This document shows, piece after piece, positions 1 through 10,160 of a stretch of DNA of 49,525 bases. The stretch comes from Gracilariopsis chorda. Its lineage: Eukaryota; Rhodophyta; Florideophyceae; Gracilariales; Gracilariaceae. The translations under genes and the position numbers were made by a program. The DNA is taken from the NCBI GenBank assembly GCA_003194525.1, contig NBIV01000379.1, forward strand, positions 1 to 49,525, in the 5' to 3' direction. Position 1 is the stretch's first letter; each line of letters starts with the position of its first letter. The notes under the pieces are model-generated. The model saw only the letters and a list, made by a program, of their open reading frames with translations, searched no databases and was not told the DNA's origin.

Positions 1-355
1 CAAGTTGAGCAACGCGGCAAGAAATGTCTGGTCTGGTGTGAGTGATCCATCCGAGAGACATGAGTCGAGATTTGAATTCAGAGAACGGCGCATCTGGAGG
101 TAGCATGGTAAGCTTGCCGATTTGCTTGCGCTGATGGAGGCAAAGACCACGGTCTGTAGTGGAAATCTCGAGGCCGGCGAAAACGAAGTTATCGAGGGCC
201 TTGGGCTTGGCCTCAAAGCGTTGTGAGGTTACATCTGTACTCTTCATGAATTCGTCGCTGCCGCTTAGCATGGAGTCGTCGACATATGTGCCTGCCAGAC
301 CGGCGAGTTGGCCATTGATTGCTTGAGAAGAGTGGTAGATCACCAACTGCCTGTG
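1..355 (-). pseudogene. Ty1/copia reverse transcriptase relic, copy 1 (partial)
   Basis: This matches the RT relics at 1556-2083 and 3240-3806 but has extra small indels (near 322-335), so the frame is broken. It is cut by the window start. It encodes the region around the YVDD active-site box on the minus strand. Confidence 0.75.
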
Positions 356-370
356 TCATGTGCAGGTCGT

Positions 371-430
371 AAAAACCCCTAAAATCCCCTAAAAACCCCT
401 AAAAACCCCTAAAAACCCCTTAAAACCCTT
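371..430. repeat. CCCCTAAAAA decamer array
   Basis: About six near-tandem copies of a 10-bp word, CCCCTAAAAA or CCCCTAAAAT. The G-rich strand resembles a telomere-like TTTTTAGGGG repeat. The same block occurs at 2084-2142 in the second unit and briefly at 3797-3818 in the third. Confidence 0.8.
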
Positions 431-854
431 AGCGACTCACAAACAGCACGCATTGTGGTCTCGGCACTGCCGACTCGGCAGCGCGCACCTCGCACATCGT
501 TGGCTTCGGCACACATTAACTTCGAATGATGTCACATCATTTTCCTCGAATTTTCAATATTTTGAACCACTGTGGGAGCCGCAGTGTCACACTGCGTGCA
601 TTTTGAACATTCGTGCATCAATAAAGGTCATTCATCGAGCGTCGTCGACGTTCGCTGTATGACCCCATTTGATCCGAACGCTCGATCAACAGCAATAAAG
701 AGGCAAGCAGCTGTGATGTGGTTGTGTTTCAGAGCACAGAACTATTTTTAAGTAGTTTGGTGCACTCACATGTACAAGTAGTTTTACCAAAAGGTACCTG
801 AAAGGTTTTAAAACTTTCAAACAAGTAACATCTACTACTTAAAGACAGGCATGT

Positions 855-930
855 GTCCATCCTAGTCTCTCCCGTCCATCCCAGTCTCTCTCGTCCATCC
901 TTGTCTCTTCCGTCCATCCTAGTCTCTTCA
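855..930. repeat. 17-18-bp tandem repeat upstream of a small ORF (copy 1)
   Basis: Four degenerate copies of GTCCATCCTAGTCTCTC lie 30-100 bp before the ATG at 961. The duplicate block is at 2566-2640 before the ATG at 2673. The pyrimidine-rich strand and fixed position suggest a leader or core-promoter segment, but no function is shown. Confidence 0.7.
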
Positions 931-960
931 TTTTCTTACATCATTACCATTTTTCGAACA

Positions 961-1398
961 ATGACTCGCAGAAACAACGCTAACGCCACGCAAAATGAGA
1001 ATTCCATTGTCCAACTTCATTCAGATCAAGACATCATTGACTATCTTTCGTGCGCCTCTCCAGCGACAAAAGAGAAACTCCGTGAGGAAGCTCAAATATC
1101 TCGCAAACCTATAACCGAGAAGCATGTGCGATCATTGGTCATCAGCGAAATGGAAACTAATAAGAAGGAAATGGAGAACAAGATTGCCGATGGTATCGAG
1201 AACTTTTCAACATCCATCCTCGCGTTTATTGAGGTCAGACTAAACGATTTGGAAGAACGTCTTCATGCCATAATGAATCGTTCGTTATCGAGCATGCGAC
1301 AAGGCTTGTTTGTGCGATCCGTAAACCTTACCGTGGTGCAAATTCCAAATCTATGGCCTCCTCTTCATCGCATACTACCTGTGTCTTTTGCGAGATGA
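961..1398 (+). CDS. small coiled-coil protein, tandem copy 1
   Basis: The ATG at 961 opens a 145-codon frame. The first ~120 residues are shared with the copy at 2673. The N-terminus is basic and Asn-rich (MTRRNNANATQ), followed by charged helical sequence rich in Glu, Lys and Leu that looks like a coiled coil (roughly residues 35-115). One extra T near 1306 changes the frame relative to copy 2 and gives this copy a different tail of about 25 residues. I recognise no domain. It could be a gag-like or accessory ORF of the copia element whose RT relic lies on the opposite strand, or an unrelated captured gene. Near-identity of the copies reflects recent duplication and does not prove selection. 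Confidence 0.45.
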   Translation: MTRRNNANATQNENSIVQLHSDQDIIDYLSCASPATKEKLREEAQISRKPITEKHVRSLVISEMETNKKEMENKIADGIENFSTSILAFIEVRLNDLEERLHAIMNRSLSSMRQGLFVRSVNLTVVQIPNLWPPLHRILPVSFAR

Positions 1399-1555
1399 AG
1401 GTTGGTTGCTTTCGCCATAAGAAATGTTGAACCTTGGAGATTAGACATGTCATCTGTAGTTGATGTTTACACGTTAGATGACAATGAATAAACAGAGTTG
1501 ACAGGCGCCATTTGACACTCACGCTTGAACTGTGGTACACTTTTGCATACGACTT

Positions 1556-2083
1556 TCACATTTTTGGCTCCCCCGAAAATGAAGTCCCGGTTCCTGTCGG
1601 CGTCGTGGGAAGATTCTTCAGAGGTTGAATCATAACCATACGGAAGACGGATGACGATGGCAAGACCTTGTTAGGAAGGCTGACTATGTCAAAGAGCTCG
1701 ATGTTTGGGCAAGTTGAGCAACGCGGCAAGAAATGTCTGGTCTGGTGTGAGTGATCCATTCGAGAGACATGAGTCGAGATTTGAATTCAGAGAACGGCGC
1801 ATCTGGAGGTAGCATGGTAAGCTTGCCGATTTGCTTGCGCTGATGGAGGCAAAGACCACGGTCTGTAGTGGAAATCTCGAGGCCGGCGAAAACGAAGTTA
1901 TCGAGGGCCTTGGGCTTGGCCTCAAAGCGTTGTGAGGTTACATCTGTACTCTTCATGAATTCGTCGCTGCCGCTTAGCATGGAGTCGTCGACATATGTGC
2001 CTGCCAGACCGGCGAGTTGGCCATTGATGTGCTTGAAGAAGAGTGATAGATCACCAACTGCCTGTGTCATGTGCAGGTCGTAA
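1556..2083 (-). pseudogene. Ty1/copia reverse transcriptase relic, copy 2
   Basis: Minus-strand fragments encode copia RT motifs in order: GTYVDDSMLSGSDEF (catalytic YVDD box), FVFAGLEI, then HTRPDISCRVAQLAQ. A frame change follows near 1745-1755, leading into a segment with FGGAKNVKVVCKS. There is no upstream gag, protease or integrase, so this is a truncated non-functional fragment. It is duplicated at 3240-3806. Confidence 0.85.
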
Positions 2084-2142
2084 AAACCCCTAAAATCCCC
2101 TAAAATCCCCTAAAAACCCCTAAAAACCCCTTAAAACCCTTA
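2084..2142. repeat. CCCCTAAAAA decamer array, unit 2
   Basis: Second-unit counterpart of the 371-430 block, with about six decamers. Confidence 0.8.
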
Positions 2143-2672
2143 GCGGACTCACAAACAGCACGCATTGTGGTCTCGGCACTGCCGACTCGGCAGCGCGCAC
2201 CTCGCACATCGTTGGCTTCGGCACACATTAACTTCGAATGATGTCACATCATTTTCCTCGAATTTTCAATATTTTGAACCACTGTGGGAGCCGCAGTGTC
2301 ACACTGCGTGCATTTTGAACATTCGTGCATCAATAAAGGTCATTCATCGAGCGTCGTCGACGTTCGCTGTATGACCCCATTTGATCCGAACGCTCGATCA
2401 ACAGCAATAAAGAGGCAAGCAGCTGTGATGTGGTTGTGTTTCAGAGCACAGAACTATTTTTAAGTAGTTTGGTGCACTCACATGTACAAGTAGTTTACCA
2501 AAAGGTACCTGAAAGGTTTTAAAACTTTCAAACAAGTAACATCTACTACTTAAAGACAGGCATGTGTCCATCCTAGTCTCTCCCGTCCATCCCAGTCTCT
2601 CTCGTCCATCCTTGTCTCTTCCGTCCATCCTAGTCTCTTCATTTTCTTACATCATTACCATTTTTTCGAACA

Positions 2673-3035
2673 ATGACTCGCAGAAACAACGCTAACGCCA
2701 CGCAAAATGAGAATTCCATTGTCCAACTTCATTCAGATCAAGACATCATTGACTATCTTTCGTGCGCCTCTCCAGCGACAAAAGAGAAACTCCGTGAGGA
2801 AGCTCAAATATCTCGCAAACCTATAACCGAGAGGCATGTGCGATCATTGGTCATCAGCGAAATGGAAACTAATAAGAAGGAAATGGAGAACAAGATTGCC
2901 GATGGTATCGAGAACTTTTCAACATCCATCCTCGCGTTTATTGAGGTCAGACTAAACGATTTGGAAGAACGTCTTCATGCCATAATGAATCGTTCGTTAT
3001 CGAGCATGCGACAAGGCTGTTTGTGCGATCCGTAA
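2673..3035 (+). CDS. small coiled-coil protein, tandem copy 2
   Basis: The ATG at 2673 opens a 120-codon frame almost identical to the first 120 codons at 961 (for example a Lys to Arg change at residue 54). It ends ...MRQGCLCDP because it lacks the extra T of copy 1. A 17-bp repeat block lies upstream at 2566-2640. No family is recognised. It is predicted to be helical and soluble, with no signal peptide or membrane segment. Confidence 0.45.
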   Translation: MTRRNNANATQNENSIVQLHSDQDIIDYLSCASPATKEKLREEAQISRKPITERHVRSLVISEMETNKKEMENKIADGIENFSTSILAFIEVRLNDLEERLHAIMNRSLSSMRQGCLCDP

Positions 3036-3239
3036 ACCTTACCGTGGTGCAAATTCCAAATCTATGGCCTCCTCTTCATCGCATACTACCTGTGTCTTTT
3101 GCGAGATGAAGGTTGGTTGCTTTCGCCATAAGAAATGTTGAACCTTGGAGATTAGACATGTCATCTGTAGTTGATGTTTACACGTTAGATGACAATGAAT
3201 AAACAGAGTTGACAGGCGCCCATTTGACACTCACGCTTG

Positions 3240-3806
3240 AACTGTGGTACACTTTTGCATACGACTTTCACATTTTTGGCTCCCCCGAAAATGAAGTCCC
3301 GGTTCCTGTCGGCGTCGTGGGAAGATTCTTCAGAGGTTGAATCATAACCATACGGAAGACGGATGACGATGGCAAGGACCTTGTTAGGAAGGCTGACTAT
3401 GTCAAAGAGCTCGATGTTTGGGCAAGTTGAGCAACGCGGCAAGAAATGTCTGGTCTGGTGTGAGTGATCCATCCGAGAGACATGAGTCGAGATTTGAATT
3501 CAGAGAACGGCGCATCTGGAGGTAGCATGGTAAGCTCGCCGATTTGCTTGCGCTGATGGAGGCAAAGACCACGGTCTGTAGTGGAAATCTCGAGGCCGGC
3601 AAAAACGAAGTTATCGAGGGCCTTGGGCTTGGCCTCAAAGCGTTGTGAGGTTACATCTGTACTCTTCATGAATTCGTCGCTGCCGCTTAGCATGGAGTCG
3701 TCGACATATGTGCCTGCCAGACCGGCGAGTTGGCCACTGATGTGCTTGAAGAAGAGTGATAGATCACCAACTGCCTGTGTCATGTGCAGGTCGTAAAAAC
3801 CCCTAA
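3240..3806 (-). pseudogene. Ty1/copia reverse transcriptase relic, copy 3
   Basis: This is the longest open copy of the RT fragment, with the YVDD box and HTRPDISCRVAQLAQ on the minus strand. It runs into a second frame (DIVSLPNKV..., DFIFGGAKNVKVV) through a shift near 3400-3425. The tandem unit ends at about 3826, so the rest of this copia pol is missing. Confidence 0.85.
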
Positions 3807-3818
3807 AATCCCCTAAAA

Positions 3819-3878
3819 CGCCCCTTTTCAAAAATCCTTAAAATCTAATATCTCTATACCTATAGACGTGAAAACCCT
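3819..3878. repeat. 60-bp direct repeat, left copy
   Basis: A 60-bp word starting CGCCCCTTTTCAAAAATCC and ending GACGTGAAAACCCT is identical to 14179-14238, in the same orientation 10.36 kb away. Here it abuts the truncated end of the 1.71-kb tandem unit. Confidence 0.9.
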
Positions 3879-4045
3879 TAACGTCAAAACTCTTAATAAC
3901 TTAAAAACAATCGAAATTGTTCGGCATTACGGTATGCTTAACCGTTTCAAAGTTTTGAAAATGTTTTTATTCTCGTGGCCTTTCCCTACATGGTTTAGGT
4001 AGTAATTCTTATTCATTATCACCTCATAATACTTTTTGTCTTTTC

Positions 4046-4693
4046 CTAATTATTGGCGGGTGTGTACTGCTCGAATGATGCGATGTCATTCTCAATGGCG
4101 TTCACCATTTTCTCTATATCTTTTTGCCGTTTCCTAATGGTTCTAGAAGTCTTGCGTATCGGCTTCAAATGGCCGGTCACTTTGAGCCTAAATGCCAGAA
4201 AATCTACGTCGGTCCCGTCCACAACGACTGTTCTGGTGTTTGCATTACCACTTGGTACGTTTTGGGGTGCTCCAGTGCCTGCTGTCGTTGTTGTTGCTGC
4301 TAGCATTGCGGCTGCTGATGCTGCAGCTCCTGCAGATCGCTTGTTTATAAGTCTCTGTGACCGTCTCAATGACACCGTGGCTTCTACGGTACTATGTGTG
4401 ACTGCATTGGAGCTTTGCACCTCAATGCATTGCCCCAACTCACACACAGCAGGCACCGGCAATGTCCCTCCAGACAAAGTACTACCGGTACTTGTGGAGT
4501 TGCTACTGTGCACTGCGTTATTCGCTAGGGGTACATTGACTGCCGCGTGTGCAATGGCATGCACAGGCACCTCGACTGTTGCATGGGGTGGCGGAGGAGC
4601 TGTGCGTGGAGCATTCACTGGAGACACTGAGGGTGAGAGAAAGCTTTGATTTAATGGCTCAGTTCGGAGCGAGTGCGCACTATTCTCAGACAT
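4046..4693 (-). CDS. hypothetical protein, Ser/Thr/Ala-rich with basic C-terminal half
   Basis: The ATG at 4693 opens 215 codons. Residues 1-110 are low-complexity (Ser, Thr, Pro, Ala). Residues ~108-120 carry a basic stretch (SLRRSQRLINKR), then an Ala run. The C-terminal ~50 residues are basic and helical (RKTSRTIRKRQKDIEKM), compatible with nucleic-acid binding and a short coiled coil. An overlapping plus-strand frame of 198 codons lacks this structure and is judged a shadow. The gene follows the ULP1-like gene (ends 5115) on the same strand with a ~420-bp gap, so it is probably transcribed separately. No family is recognised. Confidence 0.5.
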   Translation of the reverse strand: MSENSAHSLRTEPLNQSFLSPSVSPVNAPRTAPPPPHATVEVPVHAIAHAAVNVPLANNAVHSSNSTSTGSTLSGGTLPVPAVCELGQCIEVQSSNAVTHSTVEATVSLRRSQRLINKRSAGAAASAAAMLAATTTTAGTGAPQNVPSGNANTRTVVVDGTDVDFLAFRLKVTGHLKPIRKTSRTIRKRQKDIEKMVNAIENDIASFEQYTPANN

Positions 4694-5114
4694 TGGTTCT
4701 TATCTGCGTAACGCGAATGCTTCAGATCTAACCTATGTGAAGTGCCTAAACATTTTGAGCGGAAACTACAGGTTATTTCAGGACTTCCAATTAAAACAGT
4801 TTGCCACGGGCTTCATGCTCTTAACCCCTGAGTATTGCAGTAGAAAAGTATCTCTTATCCCATAAAACCTAATACTCATTAATTACATGAACTAAAAACT
4901 CACCATTTTTGCACAAAATGCTTTTCTTCCTATTTACATAGAGTAAATAAAACGAATTTTGTATGTTTTAAGTCCCAAATTACTGCCCTTAACAGGTCTC
5001 TACATTCTACGTATTCTCTGTAGCAATCCATTCCTATGAGAAATCCCTTTACTACACCGTACCACGAAGATAATGTAAAGTACATGAACGTTCTCACCCC
5101 TCCGTTTTCATCTT
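4694..5114. other. intergenic stretch
   Basis: AT-rich, without a convincing gene. A 62-codon minus-strand frame (5118-4930) begins right at the stop of the ULP1-like gene. The bases ATATGTGAGTTGC just before that stop resemble a 5' splice site, so this could be a last exon, but no matching acceptor was settled on. Confidence 0.4.
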
Positions 5115-8100
5115 TCAAAGCAACTCACATATTTGGTGCTTGCAAGCCTCCCACTTCCGTCTAATTGCTTTGCTCTTCACCCTCCTTGCGAGAGTGACAG
5201 CTTCCTGAACCATGTCCAAGAACCCATCTTTCTCGTCTGCCACTCGTCCAGCTGAAACGCCCGCCAAGCCCCGTCCCGTAACATGAACGCCTTCTGTTAC
5301 TCGTGGAATAACCTGCGTTGCCCGGTACACGATATCCAAAACCAAAGATGAAACCCATCCTTTTACGGGACTTTCAACCGCCCCATCATAAGCGCTAACC
5401 CTTTTCTCTTTCCTCGCATGTCTATTCTTTGAAGAAAGCTCTCCTCCAGGGCCAACGATCGCCACAGCTTCTTGCGGGGCTATCGACATCGTAGCGTCCA
5501 AACCACTTTCACGCTTCTTCCTTAACAGTTCCCGAAAAGTCCCAGTATGACCCATAACCCCCCTCTTCAGAGGTGGGATTTTTAGCATCATAGAACCCTT
5601 TCGCTTGAGTGGTAAACTAGGACCTTTCTCTTCGTAAAGGAGGCCCCCTTCCACTTGCGTTTCCTGCGGAGCTTTTGATCCCCACAGCCAAGACGGCACA
5701 CTGATGGCACGGTTCGCATTCTCGTGGTACTTCCTTTCAAGATATTCGAGTCTCCTCAGAACGTCCTTTCGGTATTCCGCAAACGTGTACATCTTAGCCA
5801 CCTCACTCAACAAAACATCAATCTGTGTAAAGGTACTTCCTTCCAGCTGGGGGAACACGCGAGTGAAAAGCGATACGTAGTATCCCACGTAGAACCCACA
5901 CTCCATATCCTTCTGTGGTCCTATATTCAAATGGTGACTTGAAATCTTCTTCTCCAAAGACTTTGGTGACGGTCTGGTCCCCCAGGGTAGCACGCGCTAA
6001 GATAGTAGAAAATGTTGCCACACGTTTCCTTGTGGGTCGATATTAGGCCCATGCTGTCCACAAACAGTATACGTGGAATACTACCGGCATTCCGCAACCG
6101 CAGGCTTCTTCCTGTTCCCATAATGTCACGCAACCCCTTCAGATTCAATAGAACCACAAGAGACCAGTGCCCTGCTCCGCATATGGGCATGAAACAAACC
6201 ACTGCACCCCAGACTTCTCCATGAATGGTCGATGAGAATGGTCCCTCCTTGTTTACCTTGTCCATGAGATTCTTTGACTTCGCTTTATCCAGAGAGAGAT
6301 TACAGTCCCACCATCCACATGTCCGGAGTGAGTCAGGTAGAAAACACCCCTTCACGCTCTCGGCTGACCATTTCGTGAGAAAGGATACCGTGAACATAAC
6401 AGAGCGATCTGTGCCCATATGGAAATTGCGGATGGGAGAGATATCTTCTTCACAAAGTGTGACCTTCATCCCTAGCACACCACCCGTAACGACGAGCTTG
6501 ATGTCTCCGTTCTCATCACCCGTAATCTTGGTGGCTATATGATTCACAAGCTCTGGCACTGTGAGCTCAGAATTCCCTCCATTCCCATTGAGGGTCGTCT
6601 TCACAAGCGTTGAAACTCGGATTTCATTCTCTAAATCAATATTACACACCGCATTTTCTTGCGTTTCATTCTTCTTCATGAGTTTGCCAATGAGTTCACC
6701 CACTTCTTGAGCAGCAGGGGACGTCGTACAATCCCCCTTCTTCGGTGAATCGCTTGGAGGCGTCTCGGGGCAGTTTCCTTCTTCTGCAGGTAAACCACCC
6801 GTGCACTCTGGCTTCAAAGTCTCTTTCACGTCAACATCGCGCGTTCTCAATGGTTCAAGATCGCTTGTGTTGCCTTCTTTCCCGATACCGCTCCTGTCCT
6901 TTCCATCTTTGGCCATTGTACGAGCACTTTCTTCATCACGCATTACCTGTTCTCTGCACCTGAGATCCGCGAGCTTCTTTACCTCCCAATCCTCGGGGGC
7001 AGTTCCCTTTTCATCTCCACACACGAGCCTTTCACAGTGCTCAGATGGGGCCGTGTTACCCATGCTGATAACACCAGAAGGAGGGACATCCACCCCCATG
7101 TCAGCATTGCAGCCTGTTCCAGTCCTCACCACATCGCGGAGTGCTGTTTCGTCTGGACAATCGGTTTGGCGGGAGAGAAAGGTCCGCACCACCACCGCAG
7201 ATTCTTGTTTCTCATCCGCTATCGAGGCTACCGCATGGAAGGCATGTGAATCGTCAGTATTGTTGCCTGGCTTCTCTTTCACCAGTAAGGTTTCACAGTC
7301 CGCCTGCTTCAAGCGCCGAGGTTGCACAATACTTAAAACTCCGCTTTCCAACTTCCCGACATCCGCATTATTTAGCTTGGATTGAAAACCTCCTTCGCTT
7401 TCGCTCCCACCAGGCATTGGTAGATCCGCATTCTCAACGTGCTCAGCACGCCTCTTAGACTTACGACCGCGCCCCTTCCCATCAACTTCCCTGCCAGCCT
7501 TGTTACTAAAAACGTATCTTACCTTGACACGGGTCCTTTGTCTAACCTTCCACAACTCAACGACTTGCCTGATTTTATCAACAGACCAGTTCCGTACAGC
7601 ATATAACGAGGCCTTGTTGAACGACGCAGTGCCAGTGTTTTCCAAGCGGGCAAGATACGGAACCACTCCGCCGTCGAGAAGACGATCAGCCCCAGACATA
7701 TACTGCCTCCGCGTAGATGGTTTGTTCTCAACATTCTTATTGTCTTTCCTGGCGAGAAACTCGATTGCCCATCTTGACTTTGCTCCAGATACCTTCGAAG
7801 ACGCTTCGTAGAAGCTGTATATCTTGTTGTGTGACATAGCCTGGAGCATCGCCTTCCTTCCCTTCAGCTTCGAAACTCTCATCCTTTCCAGACTACGCCA
7901 GTGCTCCTTGAGATCCCTATAAAGGATTACCTGCTGCATAAACCCATATTTCTCCGGGCGTGGCTCATTGAACTCAACATGAAAGGTAATAATACCACTG
8001 CATTCGAAAACGTTGAGGTCCTCTCCGTTAGTACCAAGGCCTGCAAACGATACCAGTTTATACGGCAAAACGACAGTATGTAGTGAACATGCTGATGATA

Positions 8101-8377
8101 GAAGGCGATGGCCACCACCTATTACGATGAGCTTCCCCCTCAGAGGTCCTGACTTTGACTTGACAGCCAGAAGAGCTTGACTACTCTGAAACAGATGTGG
8201 TGCGCCTATGTCTCCGATCAATCGTTGTAGACGGATATGTGAAGTTTCACGTCCGACTAACGGACCAACAAACATATCCACGCTGGCGTAGCGGGTGGGG
8301 CTGCATCGTCGAAGCTCAATTCGACGGTATATCTCCTGTGATAGATTGTCGGTAAACCCCATTGTGTCGGTAGGCAT
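5115..8377 (-). CDS. ParB-like domain plus ULP1-type (C48) cysteine protease, one frameshift
   Basis: The ATG at 8377 opens 816 codons. A second frame (5993-5115) carries the rest. Residues ~45-100 resemble a ParB/sulfiredoxin-type nucleotide-binding fold ending in VIGGGHRLLSS (GGHR signature at 88-91). The middle (~300-620) is charged and disordered. The C-terminus has the ULP1 order: His737-Trp (AGHWSLVVL), Asp774 (ILFVDSMG), then in the second frame the oxyanion Gln (GPQKD) and catalytic Cys (MECGFYVGYY, codon at 5900-5898). ULP1 proteases cleave SUMO or SUMO-like proteins; such domains also occur in several DNA transposon families. The two frames join if the C5 run at 5979-5983 had one more base. 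About 260 basic, helical residues follow the protease. Product identity of the protease is firm; the ParB-like call is moderate. Confidence 0.85.
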
Positions 8378-9179
8378 TGTTTACACCACAGGTAAGAATA
8401 AACGAAGAGGGGGGGGAAGGTGTGTTTGATAGCGAGGATTTTGTGATCCAGAAGTTCGTGGGTTGTGCTTTTTCAACGCAGCGAAATAGGTGATGTCCGC
8501 GGGTGGTCTAGTCCGGGGAACAAAATGCGTGGTGCTTGGGCAGGTGGGGCAGTAGTGGGAAGAGATTAGCGGAGACGACGTTCGCTGGTGTAGTTGCCGT
8601 GAAGAGAACGCTGTAGTAGTCAGCGGGTTGGGGTGTACCGAGGAATGAATTGGGTGGTCGCCGGGGGTTACGGAGGCACCACTAAAGCGTTGTGCTAGGT
8701 TTGTGCGCCGCTTATAATAAAACGAGTATGAGGGTAGCTTCGCCAGTTGCTACTAAAACCTTGATGGGCATGCTGGAAGCTTTGGCTGCTGCTGCTAATC
8801 AGAATAGATTGCGGGAGGCCTTGCCTGCTGTTCTTATTCAGAAGTGGGTGCGGGCGGTGTCATTGTTTCGTAGCACACAAGGCGTTGTTGGGTGGAGCTG
8901 CACTGCAGTTCCAATGCGGTAGGCGTCACTTAGTGTTCAAGACAGCAATTTGAGAATGCGGGAGACCACGAAGGTCGGTGGCAACCAGATCAGGGGTTGC
9001 TGAAAACCCCTTATGAAATGCAGGATCGCTCGCTAAAAACCGTTGAAAGCAATATGAGAAAGCGGGATGCGAGAGGCAGCGACAGGTTGTGCTGTGGCAG
9101 GGTAATAGAGCAGAGACGAGGGCGCCAGCTGTTAGTGAGAAGATGTTGCGGTAGGCGTTGGCGGCTAGTGATAACACAA

Positions 9180-9470
9180 ACAGAGTACAGTAGGGATTGA
9201 AAGATGGTGCAGTATCAAAGTGGGAGTACGGTAATCGTCAGCAGTTAGTAGTACTGGGAAGAGACCGCGGTAGTCGACGTATGTTCGTGGTACTTGGAAG
9301 AGAATGCAGTGGCGGCCGATGGATGGTAAAGTACCAATATGATAATGCAATTGTCGTCGACGGTTGGTAGTACTTTGAAGAGAACGTGGGGAACGCCGGC
9401 GGATGGTCGCTACCGAGAACGTGATACAAGATGCCTCGACGACTAGCGGGTATGAGTAGGATGAATGGGG
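9180..9470. repeat. degenerate ~41-bp minisatellite
   Basis: Repeated landmarks (TAGTACTGGGAAGAGACC, GTACTTGGAAGAGAATGC, TAGTACTTTGAAGAGAACG) recur at about 41 bp or a multiple, with intervening CGGCGGATGGT-like blocks. Weaker copies extend back to about 8549 (AGTAGTGGGAAGAGATTAG, GCCGTGAAGAGAACGC). Confidence 0.5.
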
Positions 9471-9474
9471 GATG

Positions 9475-9509
9475 TGCTGAGATGGGGGAAGCCTTCCCCC
9501 ATCTCAGCA
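9475..9509. repeat. perfect 35-bp palindrome, family member 1
   Basis: 17-bp arms TGCTGAGATGGGGGAAG and CTTCCCCCATCTCAGCA around one base. It shares its core GGGGGAAG..CTTCCCCC with two other palindromes in the window. It could extrude as a cruciform or bind a dimeric protein. Confidence 0.9.
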
Positions 9510-9939
9510 AGGTCGCCAAAAACGGTCAGTGGCTTTGAACGCTGTAAACCTATGCCAGGACGTCCTGGGAGGCAGGCACATTTGGTGGTCTTTATTTGAA
9601 ACAGGTCACGGAAAAAATTGAATGACGTGCTGGTGGCGGTTTTAATCCTTCACCAAGGGGTCGTGTTTGCAAGTGGCTGAAGTGCAGGCTGTGGTACGTT
9701 GTCATGCCCTGTCACGGGTGTGCACTGTCAGCCTCCACAAGTCAAACCCCTGAACGTGTACAGATGTCAGCAACCTAATGGCCTAAAACCTCGCACAGTA
9801 CAAGTACGTTTCTGTAACGTCTAGAAAACCCCAACCACTGTATACCTGAGTCACAAGGGCCATCCCCTGCGAGAGGTCCCCACTGTATATTTCGAGTTTC
9901 GAATGCTAAAATTGGTACATGCGACCACGCAGGGCTATA

Positions 9940-9974
9940 TGCTGAAATGGGGGAAGCGTTCCCCCATTTCAGCA
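9940..9974. repeat. 35-bp palindrome, family member 2
   Basis: 16-bp perfect arms TGCTGAAATGGGGGAA and TTCCCCCATTTCAGCA around GCG. It lies 187 bp before the ATG of the 485-codon gene. Confidence 0.9.
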
Positions 9975-10160
9975 CAAACACCTTCCTCCCTTGGCCCAAA
10001 CTAATATATCTTCCCTCTCATCCAGAGGTTTTATGTAACAGAATCTCTTCCCTTACCCGAAGCGTGCAAAACACCCCTATACTAACCATTCCCCCCCGCG
10101 CTTGACGACTAAAAGCGCAACCACTTAACGATCAACCCCGCTACCGAGCCGCGGTACAGG

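Larger units (their letters stand above)
1..3826. repeat. 1.71-kb tandem duplication, two full copies plus a truncated third
   Basis: The sequence starting CAAGTTGAGCAACGCGG at 1 recurs at 1710 and 3423, giving units of 1709 and 1713 bp. The third copy stops at about 3826, where it runs into unrelated sequence. Copies differ by scattered single bases and indels (for example GGCTTGTTT at 1303 versus GGCTGTTT in copy 2), so the duplication is recent. Each unit holds, in order, a minus-strand copia reverse-transcriptase relic, a block of CCCCTAAAAA-like decamers, about 500 bp without coding signal, a 17-bp tandem repeat block, a plus-strand ORF, and more copia relic. The left end may continue outside the window. 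Confidence 0.95.
8378..10160. other. gene-free stretch with degenerate minisatellite and two palindromes
   Basis: No ORF here looks real. From about 8450 to 9470 the sequence cycles through degraded copies of a ~41-bp word (consensus roughly AGTAC-TGGAAGAGAACGC-GTGGTCGGCGGATGGT). Two strong palindromes (9475-9509, 9940-9974) follow. The stretch separates the ULP1-like gene from the divergent 485-codon gene and should contain both promoters. Confidence 0.6.

Noticed and set aside
4053..4649. 198-codon plus-strand ORF
   Set aside because: Opposite strand of the 215-codon gene. Its Val/Ala/Cys-rich translation is a reflection of Ala/Thr-rich codons on the minus strand.
6801..7385. 194-codon plus-strand ORF and neighbours within 6.0-8.1 kb
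   Set aside because: Antisense shadows of the ULP1-like gene, which has catalytic motifs.
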